This document shows, piece after piece, positions 20,401 to 28,305 of a stretch of 64,000 nt of DNA; positions within the stretch are counted from its first letter, which is position 1, and every line of letters starts with the position of its first letter. The position numbers were made by a program, and so were the translations under genes. Source of the DNA: Myxococcus sp046520405 (GTDB lineage: Bacteria; Myxococcota; Myxococcia; Myxococcales; Myxococcaceae); NCBI GenBank assembly GCA_046520405.1, contig JBKGHI010000002.1, forward strand, positions 62,001-126,000, given 5' to 3'. Below the pieces are notes generated by a model. The model made no database searches, had not been told where the DNA came from, and was given only the letters and a program-made list of their open reading frames with translations.

Positions 20401-20638
20401 CATTGCAGTGCAGCTCAGTGGCCGCATCAAGAAGCAACTGGGCCTGGACCTGCCTGCATCGAGCCTCTACGAAGGTGTCACCGTGGAAGCCCTGGCGGCG
20501 TTGCTGAAGCCTGCGGAGACGGAGGCTCAGGAGCGCCGGGAGGAGGCGCCAGCGGCGGATGCGTCGCTCCTGCGCCGCAAGCAGACCCTGGCGCGGCAGC
20601 GCAATCTTCGTCGCTTCGATGACGACGATGATGCCTGA
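17453..20638 (+). CDS. PKS-C: single-module type I PKS without reductive domains (KS-AT-ACP)
   Basis: Polyketide module of 1,061 aa with no KR, DH or ER, leaving the beta-keto group. KS 12-440 with Cys184 in SACSTS; AT about 540-850 with normal FPGQGSQ, GHSIG near 634 and SHAFHS, the malonyl-CoA motif; ACP with LGGDS near 980. A Pro/Ala-rich linker separates AT and ACP. The tail is basic then acidic (LRRKQTLARQ, ending in DDDDDA), resembling a docking region. The start is TTG at 17453, supported by GGAGA at 17441-17445 and by the N-terminus matching its paralogues. It is probably cotranscribed with PKS-B, and mirrors the PKS-E/PKS-D pair on the other strand. Confidence 0.95.
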   Translation: MDNTLPQEFDDADVAIIGMAGRFPGAQDVATLWANLREGVESIRFFTKEEARAAGVPEERLEDPSFVRAAAILPEPEFFDAAFFEMPPREAEITDPQHRVFLESCWEALEHAGYSPRDYAGAISVFGGATLNTYLLMNLARNPRVLESFEPVQVNIGNGGDFLATRVSYKLNLRGASHTVQSACSTSLVAVHQACQSLLNGECDMALAGGASVNVGFFNGYRYAEGGMASPDGHCRPFDAKAQGTLFGSGAGVVLLKKLRAAVRDGDTIHAVIKGSATNNDGGLKAGFTAPSAEGQAQVVAEALAASALDADDISYVEAHGTATPLGDPIEVQALTKAFRATTQRRRFCALGSVKGNLGHLDAAAGITGLMKTVMALKHGELPPSLHYERPNPAIDFDSSPFYVNATLKPWPAGDAPRRAGVSSFGVGGTNAHVVLEEAPRLPASAPSRRPWSLLPVSARTPSALESVTTRLVETLKDSRNVNLADVAWTLQAGRQRFLHRRFVLARSAEDAVDALSEPQGPRVFTEAQDAVERSVAFLFPGQGSQHADMGRALYEAEPVFRAEVDRCAELLKPHLDGLDLRTALYPRPEAAEASGTKLAQTALTQPALFTVEYATARLWMSWGVVPQAMLGHSIGEYVAACLAGVFSLEHALRLVAARGRLMQGLPSGAMLAVPLSEDEVQPYLRAGGTELSLAALNGPMQCVLSGTHAAIDAARKQLHEAGIQCQPLVTSHAFHSSMMDAILEAFSAQVATVPLAAPTLPFVSNVSGTWITAEQATSPRYWADHLRGTVRFADGLHALFSEGKRVLLEVGPGQVLGKLAKRHPAFTASHTVLASMPPPKDDGASAGAAPLAYETLGRLWQAGVRVDWKGFHGADLRYRVPLPTYPFERQRFWIEPAVAESAPRATLAVPPVDTAPEAAAQVASVGEAASARPTQPRPQLRSAYVVPGTPLQRSLVELWQEMLGVAPIGIQDNFFELGGDSLIAVQLSGRIKKQLGLDLPASSLYEGVTVEALAALLKPAETEAQERREEAPAADASLLRRKQTLARQRNLRRFDDDDDA

Positions 20639-20706
20639 CCGTGCCCCCAGGCCCCTGGCTGGCCGCTGACGGCTCCTCGGTCGAGCACGCTGAGGGCACC
20701 TTGCCG

Positions 20707-22164
20707 CTAACGCTTCAGCGCGCAGTGGTGCTCGGGGCGGAAGGGCAGGGCATACAGCTCGCGCCCGGTGCTTTGCTCGGCGGTGAAGAACACGTCCCAA
20801 CCGGAGCGGATGAAGTCGCGCGGCGCGGAGGAGGCCGGGCCTGGCGCGACCTCGTCGAGCGCCCGCGTGCCGGAGGCCCTGCCGTCACTCACCCAGGGCT
20901 CGGCCCCACGTCCCGGCGTCGTCGCGCTGAAGAACAGCCAGTCCTGGATGGCCGTCACATTCTTAGGGGAGGACCCCTCCGCTCCGGGCACGATGTCCTT
21001 GAAGAGCCGCGTGCCGGAGGCCGTGCCGTCGCTCACCCACAGCTCGCGTCCATGCGAGCCATCATCCGCTGCGAAGAAGATGCGCCCTCCGCTCACCGCC
21101 AGGGAGGTGGGCTCCGAGCCCGCAGCGCCCGGGCGGAGGTTCTTTACCCTCCGCGTGCCCGCTGACGTGCCGTCGCTGACCCAAAGTTCCTCACCCTCGG
21201 GCAGGCCCGAGCCCGCGCTGAAGTACAGCTTGTCGTGGAGCGCCACCAGGTCATGGGGGTACCTCCCCGGGAGGAAGCGGAGCATGCGCGTGCTGGAGGC
21301 CGTGCCCTCCGTGACGTAGAGGCTGGCCTCGCCGTCGCCGAAGTCCACCAGGAAGAAGAGCTTCCGGCCCACCGACGTCATACGGAAGATGAGCGCCTCG
21401 TCGTTGAGCGAAGCATCGGCGACCTTGAACACGGGGGTGATGCCCGGCCCGCCGTCACTGCGGACCAGCCAGTTCTCATCCGCCATGGTGATGACGAAGT
21501 AGAGAAACCCATCGTGGACGATGAAGCGGCGCGGGAAGGAGCTGGCCTGGCCGGGAGCGATATCCTCCACCATGAACGTGCCCGCCTCGGTGCCATCGCT
21601 CGTCCACAGCTCGTACCCATCCGTGCCATCCGGAAGCACGGTGGAGAAGTAGAGCCGGTCCTTGTAGTCCACCAGCGTCTGTCCCTCACCGTAGGTGGCG
21701 CCGATGGGGAGCACCCGCTTCACCAGGTAGGTGCCCGCCTCGGTGCCATCGCTTGCCCACAGGGCGCGGCCTCGCACGTCGTCATCCGCGAGAAAGAAGA
21801 GCCGATCCCCCACCAGGGTGAGCTCCGTGGGCCCCGAGCTCTCCAGCCCTCGCGCGATGTCCCTCACCATGACGGTCCCCTCGCCCTCCGTGCCGCTGCT
21901 CTTCCAGAGCTCGGTGCCATGGACGCCATCGTTCGCGGCGAAGAAGAGGACGCCGTCGCCGTGGACAAGGTCGTAGACGTAGACGTTCGTGGAGCCGAGG
22001 TCCCTGAGCCTGTTGGGCGTGAAACCACAGGGCGTCCACTCGCGCTGGTCCAGTGCTGACAACCCGGTGTCATCCCTGGAAGGGCCAGGCTCGTCGTCCA
22101 CCGTCGGGGCGCAGCCGGCCAGCAGGGCCAGCAGCATTGGAACGGGACGTAAGGGCTTCATCAT
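20707..22164 (-). CDS. ELWxSDGT-repeat lipoprotein
   Basis: Secreted lipoprotein of 485 aa. The N-terminus is a short signal peptide ending in a lipobox LLAGC with Cys18. The rest consists of about eight repeats around the motif ELWxSDGTxxG, each followed by a strand-rich segment with FFxAxD-like motifs, as in ELWxSDGT/hyalin-type beta-propeller proteins common in myxobacteria. The middle repeats are degenerate (LVRSDGG, LYVTEGT). AGGAG sits 6 nt before the first of two tandem ATGs, so 22161 is an alternative start. It converges on PKS-C with 68 nt between stops. The function is unknown, probably surface or extracellular, and nothing links it to the assembly line. Confidence 0.88.
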   Translation of the reverse strand: MMKPLRPVPMLLALLAGCAPTVDDEPGPSRDDTGLSALDQREWTPCGFTPNRLRDLGSTNVYVYDLVHGDGVLFFAANDGVHGTELWKSSGTEGEGTVMVRDIARGLESSGPTELTLVGDRLFFLADDDVRGRALWASDGTEAGTYLVKRVLPIGATYGEGQTLVDYKDRLYFSTVLPDGTDGYELWTSDGTEAGTFMVEDIAPGQASSFPRRFIVHDGFLYFVITMADENWLVRSDGGPGITPVFKVADASLNDEALIFRMTSVGRKLFFLVDFGDGEASLYVTEGTASSTRMLRFLPGRYPHDLVALHDKLYFSAGSGLPEGEELWVSDGTSAGTRRVKNLRPGAAGSEPTSLAVSGGRIFFAADDGSHGRELWVSDGTASGTRLFKDIVPGAEGSSPKNVTAIQDWLFFSATTPGRGAEPWVSDGRASGTRALDEVAPGPASSAPRDFIRSGWDVFFTAEQSTGRELYALPFRPEHHCALKR

Positions 22165-22281
22165 CGGTGGCTCCTGGACGGCGCGGCATGGGCCGGGTGG
22201 AGCGGCAGTCTGGAGACGCAGGGCGCGTTCCTCACCTGCGCGTCAGTCTCGGTCCCCGCCGCCCGCGAGACAGTCCACGGT

Positions 22282-22515
22282 ATGCTGGCTGTGGCCATGG
22301 ACCGCAGCGACCTCATGCCCGACGTGCGTGATGGGCTCACACGGGTGGAGCGCATCATCCTCCACACGCTGCACCAGCTTCAGCAGGAGCGGGGTGGCCG
22401 CTCTGTCCCCACCGTCATGCTCTACGGGTACGTCGTCGAGCACGTGAACCTGAGCCCCCACGAATTCCAGCGCATCCTCGCTCGCCTCGTTGGCCGTGCA
22501 CGCCAGGAGGGCTGA
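22282..22515 (+). CDS. small conserved-looking hypothetical protein
   Basis: 77-aa open frame (72 aa if the second ATG at 22297 is used). It is mostly helical and charged, with RVERIILHTLHQLQQE and a C-terminal helix ending RLVGRARQEG, giving it a winged-helix or small DNA-binding look. No signal or membrane segment and no recognised family. It is divergent from the lipoprotein gene, with 117 nt between starts, and ends 29 nt before the convergent membrane glycosyltransferase gene. No good ribosome site is visible, so expression is uncertain. Confidence 0.5.
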   Translation: MLAVAMDRSDLMPDVRDGLTRVERIILHTLHQLQQERGGRSVPTVMLYGYVVEHVNLSPHEFQRILARLVGRARQEG

Positions 22516-22544
22516 AGCGCCGTGTGCTGACGCGTCGCCGCGTC

Positions 22545-23879
22545 TCAGGCCGAGGTCGGGACGCTCGACACGACTTCCGTGGCCTGGGGCTGGGCCAGAC
22601 GCAGGACGCGTGCACTCGCGGCCCCCCAGACGACGAGCGCCGCCAGGGCGCGAAGGGTGGCGACCGTCACCGCGACGGCGGGCGTCATCGGCCCGAGGAG
22701 GAAGGGGTGCAGGAGCAACAGGAAGAGGCTGAGCGCCAGGACTGCCCGCGTCGTACGTGAGGACTCCTGGCCCAGAACCCCGTGCCGGAGCAGCAGGAGC
22801 AGTACGGGGAGCAGGAACACCAGGTGGTGCCCCCACGAGAGCGGGGAGACCTCGAAGGCGGTGGCGATGGCGAGGCAGATCTCCGCGTCGGCCCGCTCGG
22901 GCGTATGGGCCACGCGGCTGGAACGCCACAGCACCACGGCGGTCCACGCCAGCACGAGGCCACAGAGCAGGCTGGGCACCGTGGAAATCATCCAGGGCGG
23001 CACGTCCACCAGGGGCGCGTATTGGCGCGGCGCGAGGACGCGCGCGGTCATCCCCGCGATGCTCAGGTTCCGTGTCACCTCGATGGGCGGCACACCCGGA
23101 GGCAGCCGGACGATGGAGCTGGCCCTGACGACGTGGTGAATCCACTCGCCCCAGATGTTGGAAGGCAACACCGCCGCGGAGAGCCCGATGCCCGCGACCA
23201 GAGACACGGCCGACGCCACCAGCAAGGACACCCGCCGGCGGAGGAAGGCTGGCAACAACAGGATGCCCAGGTGCAGCTTGAGGAACACCACCAGGGCCGC
23301 GGCGAGGCCTCCCGCCACGGGGGCCCGGTTGTTCCGGTAGACGTGCCACGTCCCAAGGAGCAGCAACGCCAACAGCAGGTTCACCTGCCCCAAGCCAATG
23401 GTTTCGTACAGCGGGACGAAGACGAGCGCGTACAGGCCGCACGCCCATGCAACCCGGCGTGAGCTTCCCAGGTCGAGCGTGCGCACGAGGAACAGCGCCA
23501 TCACCGCGGCCGCCAGAATGCTCAGCCCCACCATCAGCCGGGAGGCGGCGAGGGGCTCCAGCCATTGGAGTGGGCCGAACAACAGCAAGGCCGCCGGTGT
23601 GTAGATGAACGGAGGAACGGGCTCCAGCAGGCCCGGCAACCAGCGTTCCCGTGCGAGCTTTGGCGCCTCGAGTCCATACGGTGAGACATCGTCACTCCAC
23701 ACCGTCCGGGCCGCTGCCCAGTACGACGAGAAGTCGATGTCCAAGGCATCCTTCGGGAAGACGAATGCCCTGATGGCGAAGACAATCCCAATGAACGCGA
23801 TGAACAGCGTCATCAGCGGCCACGGCGGTAGCAACGCGGTCGAAGCAGGCTTTCCTGAGGACATCTGGGGGGCCCCCAT
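22545..23879 (-). CDS. GT87/DUF2029-like polytopic glycosyltransferase
   Basis: Integral membrane protein of about 444 aa with roughly ten hydrophobic segments. After the first segment comes DFSSYWAAARTVW..SPYG and a downstream PxxYTPAALLLFGPL stretch, the pattern of GT87/DUF2029 polyprenyl-phosphate-sugar transferases; the acidic DxD-like residues in the first periplasmic loop fit the catalytic site. The reading frame extends upstream, but that part overlaps the preceding gene out of frame; the credible starts are ATG 23879 or ATG 23864, the latter behind a GGGGG run. It lies 7 nt after the FemAB-like gene, so the two are probably cotranscribed. Likely envelope or lipid glycosylation; a role in glycosylating the cluster product is possible but unsupported. 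Confidence 0.8.
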   Translation of the reverse strand: MGAPQMSSGKPASTALLPPWPLMTLFIAFIGIVFAIRAFVFPKDALDIDFSSYWAAARTVWSDDVSPYGLEAPKLARERWLPGLLEPVPPFIYTPAALLLFGPLQWLEPLAASRLMVGLSILAAAVMALFLVRTLDLGSSRRVAWACGLYALVFVPLYETIGLGQVNLLLALLLLGTWHVYRNNRAPVAGGLAAALVVFLKLHLGILLLPAFLRRRVSLLVASAVSLVAGIGLSAAVLPSNIWGEWIHHVVRASSIVRLPPGVPPIEVTRNLSIAGMTARVLAPRQYAPLVDVPPWMISTVPSLLCGLVLAWTAVVLWRSSRVAHTPERADAEICLAIATAFEVSPLSWGHHLVFLLPVLLLLLRHGVLGQESSRTTRAVLALSLFLLLLHPFLLGPMTPAVAVTVATLRALAALVVWGAASARVLRLAQPQATEVVSSVPTSA

Positions 23880-23886
23880 CCAGGTT

Positions 23887-25125
23887 TCAGGACGTCTTGC
23901 GGATGCGAACATTCTGCGTGCCGCCGGCCGCCATGGCGATGGCCACGCGCGAGTAGGCAGACACATACGGTTGAAGCACGGTGCGTGACCACCGCCCCGG
24001 AATCCACAGGTAGCTGTACAGCCCGTGCCGGCGCGCACCCCTGCGCCGTTTCGTCTCGTAACCGCTGGCGCCCAGCCAGAGCTTCTTCGCGCCGAGATCA
24101 TAGGCGCGGCGCAGCGGCTCGTAGAAGGCGAGGTTGAAATACAGCGGCGTCTCGGAGGCGCCGGCTTCGGCGCGGCCGACCCGGTAGAACCACAGCTCCT
24201 CGTGCTTTTGCAGCAGCAGGGAGAAGCCGATGGGGGCGTCGTTCTGGTAGGCGACCACGGCCTCCGCCTCGGGTGAGACGTACTGGTCGAGCGCGGTCCA
24301 GAACGAGGAAGGGTGGCGGAGGTGCTCGTTGCCGTACTTGGAGTAGGTCACCTCGTAGAACCGCTCCAACTGCTCCGCCATCGCGCCCATCTCGGTGAGG
24401 CGTTCGAAGTGGACGCCCGCGTCCCGTGCGTGGGCCATCTCCTTCTTGATGACCCGCCGGACGTCGCTCTTGAACTGCCCCAGGTAGGCGTCGAAGGTGT
24501 CCCCGGGAACATCGATGACGTTGTCGTCGTAGATGAAGATTTCCTGGAACTCCGCCGCGTTGAGCGTCTCTCTCAGCGTCGTGTCGTCCTGGGACACGCC
24601 ATAGAAGTAGAGCGGCAGGCGCTCCTCGGTCGCGAGCTCACGGAGCCCTTGGAGGATGAGCTCCCGGGCCTGCTTCGCGACCTCCGCGGACGGGGCGGCG
24701 CAGTGGATGCTGCTCCGCATGCTGAGCGGACTGGTGACGAACACGCCGCCTTCAAAGCCGGCGCCCGTGCGCCAGGCCACGTTGCGGTAGAGGTCCGCCG
24801 CCGCGATGGCCACCCGGCTCCAGGCCGGCCCGTTGGCGAAGCCTTTTCTCCAACTGGTGAAGAGAAAATGCTCCAGCGAGTAGGGCGTGTAGATGGTCTT
24901 GCTACGGGTGATGAAACACGGGCACAGCGCGATGGGCGTGCCCTGCTGATAGGCAATGGCATATCGCAGGGACAGCTCCCCCCGGGCCATGGCGGACAGG
25001 TCGACCGCGTCCAGCATCCGGAACCAGCGTCGGCCGAAGAAGACGCTCGACTCCGAGGTGAGGACATCCAGCTCCGCGTCACTCAGGTGGCTGACGGAGT
25101 CGTGGAATTTCAGGGTAAGCGTCAT
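23887..25125 (-). CDS. FemAB/GNAT-fold acyltransferase-like protein
   Basis: Cytoplasmic protein of 412 aa with no signal or membrane segments. The C-terminal half reads as a GNAT/FemAB-type fold: FKSDVRRVIKKEM, FYEVTYSKYGNEH, AVVAYQNDAPIGFSLLL, LWFYRVGR and YFNLAFYEPLRRAYDLGAK are in the order found in FemAB-like (BioF2/CelD-type) acyltransferases. Donor and acceptor are unknown; relatives act on cell-wall peptides or exopolysaccharide. It sits between the GST gene (31 nt upstream) and the GT87-like gene (7 nt downstream) on the same strand, so an envelope-modification operon is plausible. No strong ribosome site precedes ATG 25125. Confidence 0.8.
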   Translation of the reverse strand: MTLTLKFHDSVSHLSDAELDVLTSESSVFFGRRWFRMLDAVDLSAMARGELSLRYAIAYQQGTPIALCPCFITRSKTIYTPYSLEHFLFTSWRKGFANGPAWSRVAIAAADLYRNVAWRTGAGFEGGVFVTSPLSMRSSIHCAAPSAEVAKQARELILQGLRELATEERLPLYFYGVSQDDTTLRETLNAAEFQEIFIYDDNVIDVPGDTFDAYLGQFKSDVRRVIKKEMAHARDAGVHFERLTEMGAMAEQLERFYEVTYSKYGNEHLRHPSSFWTALDQYVSPEAEAVVAYQNDAPIGFSLLLQKHEELWFYRVGRAEAGASETPLYFNLAFYEPLRRAYDLGAKKLWLGASGYETKRRRGARRHGLYSYLWIPGRWSRTVLQPYVSAYSRVAIAMAAGGTQNVRIRKTS

Positions 25126-25156
25126 GGCCGGGGGGCTTCGTATGTCGCGGTGTCGC

Positions 25157-25843
25157 TCAGCCGTTGAGCAGCTGGACGGCGGGGTGCCGCTTGGGGCTGT
25201 TGAGGTGCCGCGCCAGGTTGGGGCGCTCCTTCATGCGTCCGAAGAACGCGAACAGCCCCGGGTAGGTGCTCTCCAGGAGGTCCTGGAGGCCGTTGTCCAT
25301 GAGCATCTCCAGGAAGCCGAAGACGCTGGTGTCCGCCACCGTCACAGAGGTGCCGACGAAGAAGCCGTCGCCGCTGCCGTTGCTCTTCAGCAGCCGCTCG
25401 AAGTGCGCGAGCCACTGCGGAAGCTCCTCGCCCAGGATGATGGGCAGCATCTCGGAGAGCTGGTCCGGCGTGAACGAGGTCAGGCTGCGCGCGCGCGCCG
25501 ACACTTCTTCAACGCCTTCGATGATCATGTCGCAGGCGGCCGTCTCTCGCGCATCCTTGCCATAGAGGCCGCGGGTGCGCGCGACGTGACGCAGGATGGC
25601 CAGGCTCTGCACCACGCAAAAGCCGTCCGCCTCCTCCCACAGGGGCACCTTGTCGAAGGCGAGCTTGCCGGCGGCCTTGATGTCCTCGAAGGCGGGCGTC
25701 TTCACCTTGGCCTGCACGTCGTACGTGCCCAGGTCGATGTCTTCGTACTCCGTTCCGGACTCGGCGAGCACCAGGCGGATCTTCTCGGCGATACCTCGAC
25801 CCGTGAAATAGGAGAGGCGCGGCAATGATGATTGAGCGGTCAT
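25157..25843 (-). CDS. glutathione S-transferase family protein
   Basis: Soluble protein of 228 aa. The N-terminal thioredoxin-fold half begins SYFTGRGIAEKIRLVLAE, the sigma/omega-like GST start with Tyr at the usual catalytic place, followed by a KVPLWEE...VVQSLAILRH glutathione-binding segment (cis-Pro, Gln-Ser). The helical C-terminal half contains SVTVADTSVFGFLEML, the N-capping box of GSTs. Length is normal. It is transcribed away from the LanB-like gene with a 71-nt divergent spacer. Possible roles are detoxification or glutathione transfer to a biosynthetic intermediate; context does not decide. Confidence 0.88.
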   Translation of the reverse strand: MTAQSSLPRLSYFTGRGIAEKIRLVLAESGTEYEDIDLGTYDVQAKVKTPAFEDIKAAGKLAFDKVPLWEEADGFCVVQSLAILRHVARTRGLYGKDARETAACDMIIEGVEEVSARARSLTSFTPDQLSEMLPIILGEELPQWLAHFERLLKSNGSGDGFFVGTSVTVADTSVFGFLEMLMDNGLQDLLESTYPGLFAFFGRMKERPNLARHLNSPKRHPAVQLLNG

Positions 25844-25914
25844 ACAGGGTTCGTCGTTGGAAGGGAGAGGCTCTATACTAGAGTAAACGTATTATTCGGA
25901 AGGGGCAGACTTCC

Positions 25915-28251
25915 TTGACTGGTGTAACCGAGCCTCTGGACTCCGCGAAGCCCGAAGCACCCGCGCTCGTTTCTCTTGCTCCAGGAATGGCCCTGTGGCC
26001 GTGGGCCGCGTTGCGTGGCGCCGGCTTTCCCGTCCAGGACGCGCTCCGGCTCGCGGCGCCCGCGGCGTCCTCGGCCGCCGATACATGGTTCGCGGCGGGA
26101 GCCGAAACACCCGGTGACGCATTGCGTACCGCGTTTGACGCGGACCTGCTGTCCATCAGCGCCGCGTTGCGCGCCCTGGCGGGGGAGCCCCATCTGCGCG
26201 AGGCGCTCGTGTGGCAGAACCGCCACGCCTACAAGACGGGCGTCGAGCCCCTGGCGGCCCTGCCCGCCACCGCGCGCAACAGCAAGGCCCGGCAGCGCGA
26301 GCGCCTGGTGGCCTCTTACGTCCAGCGCTACAGCACCAAGAACGACACCATCGGCTTCTTCGGTCCGGTGGGCTGGGCCCGGCTGACGCCGTCGAGCGAC
26401 GCGATGCGCTGGGCGCCTGGAGAGAAGCTCGTCTCGCGGCGCGCGGTCTACTTCGAGACGTGGTGCATGGACACGCTCAGCGCGGCGCTGGCTCAGGATG
26501 CGTCCCTGAGGCGCTGGGCCGCGCCCCGGCTGTTGCCCTACTTCAGGCTGGAGGGGCACATGCTTCACGGCCCCATGCCCACGCCCGTGGAGCTGAGCCC
26601 GGAGCAGGCGCAGTTGCTCTCGCGTTGTGACGGCAAGGTCAGCGCCGCGGTCCTCGCACGGGAGTTCACCGGGGGCGACACCTCCGCCTTCGCCAGCGAG
26701 GACGACGTCTACTCGGCGCTCGAGCAGGCCGTGGGGTTTGGCATCCTGGTGTGGGGTTGGCAGGTGCCGCTCGTCGTCCGGCCCGAGGTGGTGCTGCGGG
26801 GCTCGCTGCTGGCCATTGGCGATGCGGACGCGCGGGCCCGGGCGCTCGCTCCCTTGGAACAGTTGGAGCGCGCGCGGGCCGCTGTCGAAGCCGCGGCGGG
26901 CGCACCGGAGGCGCTGGACGCCGCGTTCGCGGAGCTGGAGCGCGTGTTCAACGACGTGACGGGGGCAGCGCCGACGCGCGCGGCGGGACAGACGTATGCC
27001 TCCCGGACGCTCATCTACGAGGACTGTCAGCGGGATGGTTCGCTGGAGCTGGGCGCGCCCCTGTTCGAACGGCTCGGCCCGGTCCTGGAGTTGGTGCTGC
27101 ACGGGGCGCGCTGGCTGGTGGGCGAGGTGACCCGCGGCACCCGCGCGAGCCTGGACGCGCTCTTCGACAAGCTGTCCGAGGGCGGGACGCCCGTGTCACT
27201 GACCGAGCTCCAGCTCTCCTTCGTGCGAGCGCTCCAGGACCCGGCCAGGACGGAGCAGATGATGCCCGTGGCCCAGGCTGTCGACGAGCATCGCCGGCGG
27301 TGGCGGGAGCTCTTCGCGCTGGAGCCCGGTGCCCGCCGCCAGACGCGCACCGTCGAGTCGCTGCGACCACGGGTGCTCGAGGCCTTTGGCTCCGCGGGCC
27401 CGGCATGGCGGGCCCGCTGGCATGCATCGCCGGATGTGATGATTGACGCGGCGAGTGAGGAGGCGGTTCGCGCCGGGGACTACCAGCTCGTGTTGGGCGA
27501 GCTGCACCTGTGCAACAGCATCTCCTCGCTCTTCGTGGAGCAGCACCGCGCGCCTGGGGAACTCTTCGCGCTCGCGGAGCGCTGTGCCACCGGCGCGGAC
27601 GTCGTCCCCGTGTTCCCCAAGGCCGAGTGGAGTCAGCGGACGCTGCCGTGCCTCTTCCCCCGCGACAGCCTGTACTACCTCTCCGGGCAGGAGCCGTCTC
27701 CCCATCCGGGGACCCGCGCCCTTCGCGTGGGCGACATGGTGGTGGAGCGCCGTAACCGCGCCTTGGAGGTCTTCGACCGCGTGAGCGGACGCCGCTTCGA
27801 CCTGGTGGAGTTCATGGCCGTCTTCCTGGAGCAGCGGTGCGCCAGCATCTTCGACCTCGCGCTGGCCGATGGGTACACGCCCCGCGTGACGGTGGACGGC
27901 GTGGTGGTGGCCCGGGAGCGCTGGAGCGTACCGGCGGCCAGCCTGGGGTTCGCGGACCTCACGGATGCGCTGACCCAGTGGCTGGAGGCGCGGCGCTGGC
28001 AACAGGCGCAAGGCATCCCGCGCTTCGCGTTCTTCAAGGTCGCGACGGAGCGCAAGCCCTGCTTCGTGGACTTCGATAGCCCGCTGCTGGTGGAGATGAT
28101 GGCCAAGCTGGTGCGTCGGTCCGTGGAGGCGTCGCCCGATGCGCGCGTCCAGTTCTCGGAGATGCTGCCGGACCCGGAGCACCTCTGGCTCACGGATGCG
28201 GGCCAGCGCCGCTACACCAGCGAGCTTCGGCTTGTCTGCGAGATGTCCTGA
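25915..28251 (+). CDS. stand-alone lantibiotic dehydratase N-terminal-domain protein (LanB-like)
   Basis: 778 aa, resembling the Lant_dehydr_N domain over its whole length: a basic RQRERLVASYVQRYSTKND segment running into GFFGPVGW near 130-150, and an ending with FAFFKVATERKPCFVDFDSP, SEMLPDPEHLWL and RYTSELRLV, the closing motifs of that domain. In class I lanthipeptide dehydratases it glutamylates Ser/Thr using Glu-tRNA; relatives add amino acids to peptides from aminoacyl-tRNA. No SpaB_C elimination domain follows, and no precursor-peptide gene, cyclase or protease is nearby. The start is TTG at 25915, 9 nt after GGAAGGGG. The ATP-grasp gene follows after 54 nt, so the two are probably cotranscribed. 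A tRNA-dependent tailoring role on the NRPS/PKS product is inference. Confidence 0.85.
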   Translation: MTGVTEPLDSAKPEAPALVSLAPGMALWPWAALRGAGFPVQDALRLAAPAASSAADTWFAAGAETPGDALRTAFDADLLSISAALRALAGEPHLREALVWQNRHAYKTGVEPLAALPATARNSKARQRERLVASYVQRYSTKNDTIGFFGPVGWARLTPSSDAMRWAPGEKLVSRRAVYFETWCMDTLSAALAQDASLRRWAAPRLLPYFRLEGHMLHGPMPTPVELSPEQAQLLSRCDGKVSAAVLAREFTGGDTSAFASEDDVYSALEQAVGFGILVWGWQVPLVVRPEVVLRGSLLAIGDADARARALAPLEQLERARAAVEAAAGAPEALDAAFAELERVFNDVTGAAPTRAAGQTYASRTLIYEDCQRDGSLELGAPLFERLGPVLELVLHGARWLVGEVTRGTRASLDALFDKLSEGGTPVSLTELQLSFVRALQDPARTEQMMPVAQAVDEHRRRWRELFALEPGARRQTRTVESLRPRVLEAFGSAGPAWRARWHASPDVMIDAASEEAVRAGDYQLVLGELHLCNSISSLFVEQHRAPGELFALAERCATGADVVPVFPKAEWSQRTLPCLFPRDSLYYLSGQEPSPHPGTRALRVGDMVVERRNRALEVFDRVSGRRFDLVEFMAVFLEQRCASIFDLALADGYTPRVTVDGVVVARERWSVPAASLGFADLTDALTQWLEARRWQQAQGIPRFAFFKVATERKPCFVDFDSPLLVEMMAKLVRRSVEASPDARVQFSEMLPDPEHLWLTDAGQRRYTSELRLVCEMS

Positions 28252-28305
28252 GCGGTCCTCGAACTTCCAAGAGTCTCACACCCATTGATGAAGGAGCCGT
28301 ACGCC

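Noticed and set aside
20639..20706. Rho-independent terminator between PKS-C and the lipoprotein gene
   Set aside because: Only a distant 6-bp GTGCCC/GGGCAC match and no T-run; not enough to call.
22545..24101. Longer N-terminus for the GT87-like protein, starting at 24101
   Set aside because: The extra 74 residues are Arg/Ala-rich shadow of the upstream FemAB-like gene and precede the first hydrophobic segment without any signal character.
25844..28305. A lanthipeptide-type precursor peptide beside the LanB-like gene
   Set aside because: The spacers before and after the gene are only 71 and 54 nt, and no small frame with a ribosome site and Ser/Thr/Cys-rich core was found there.
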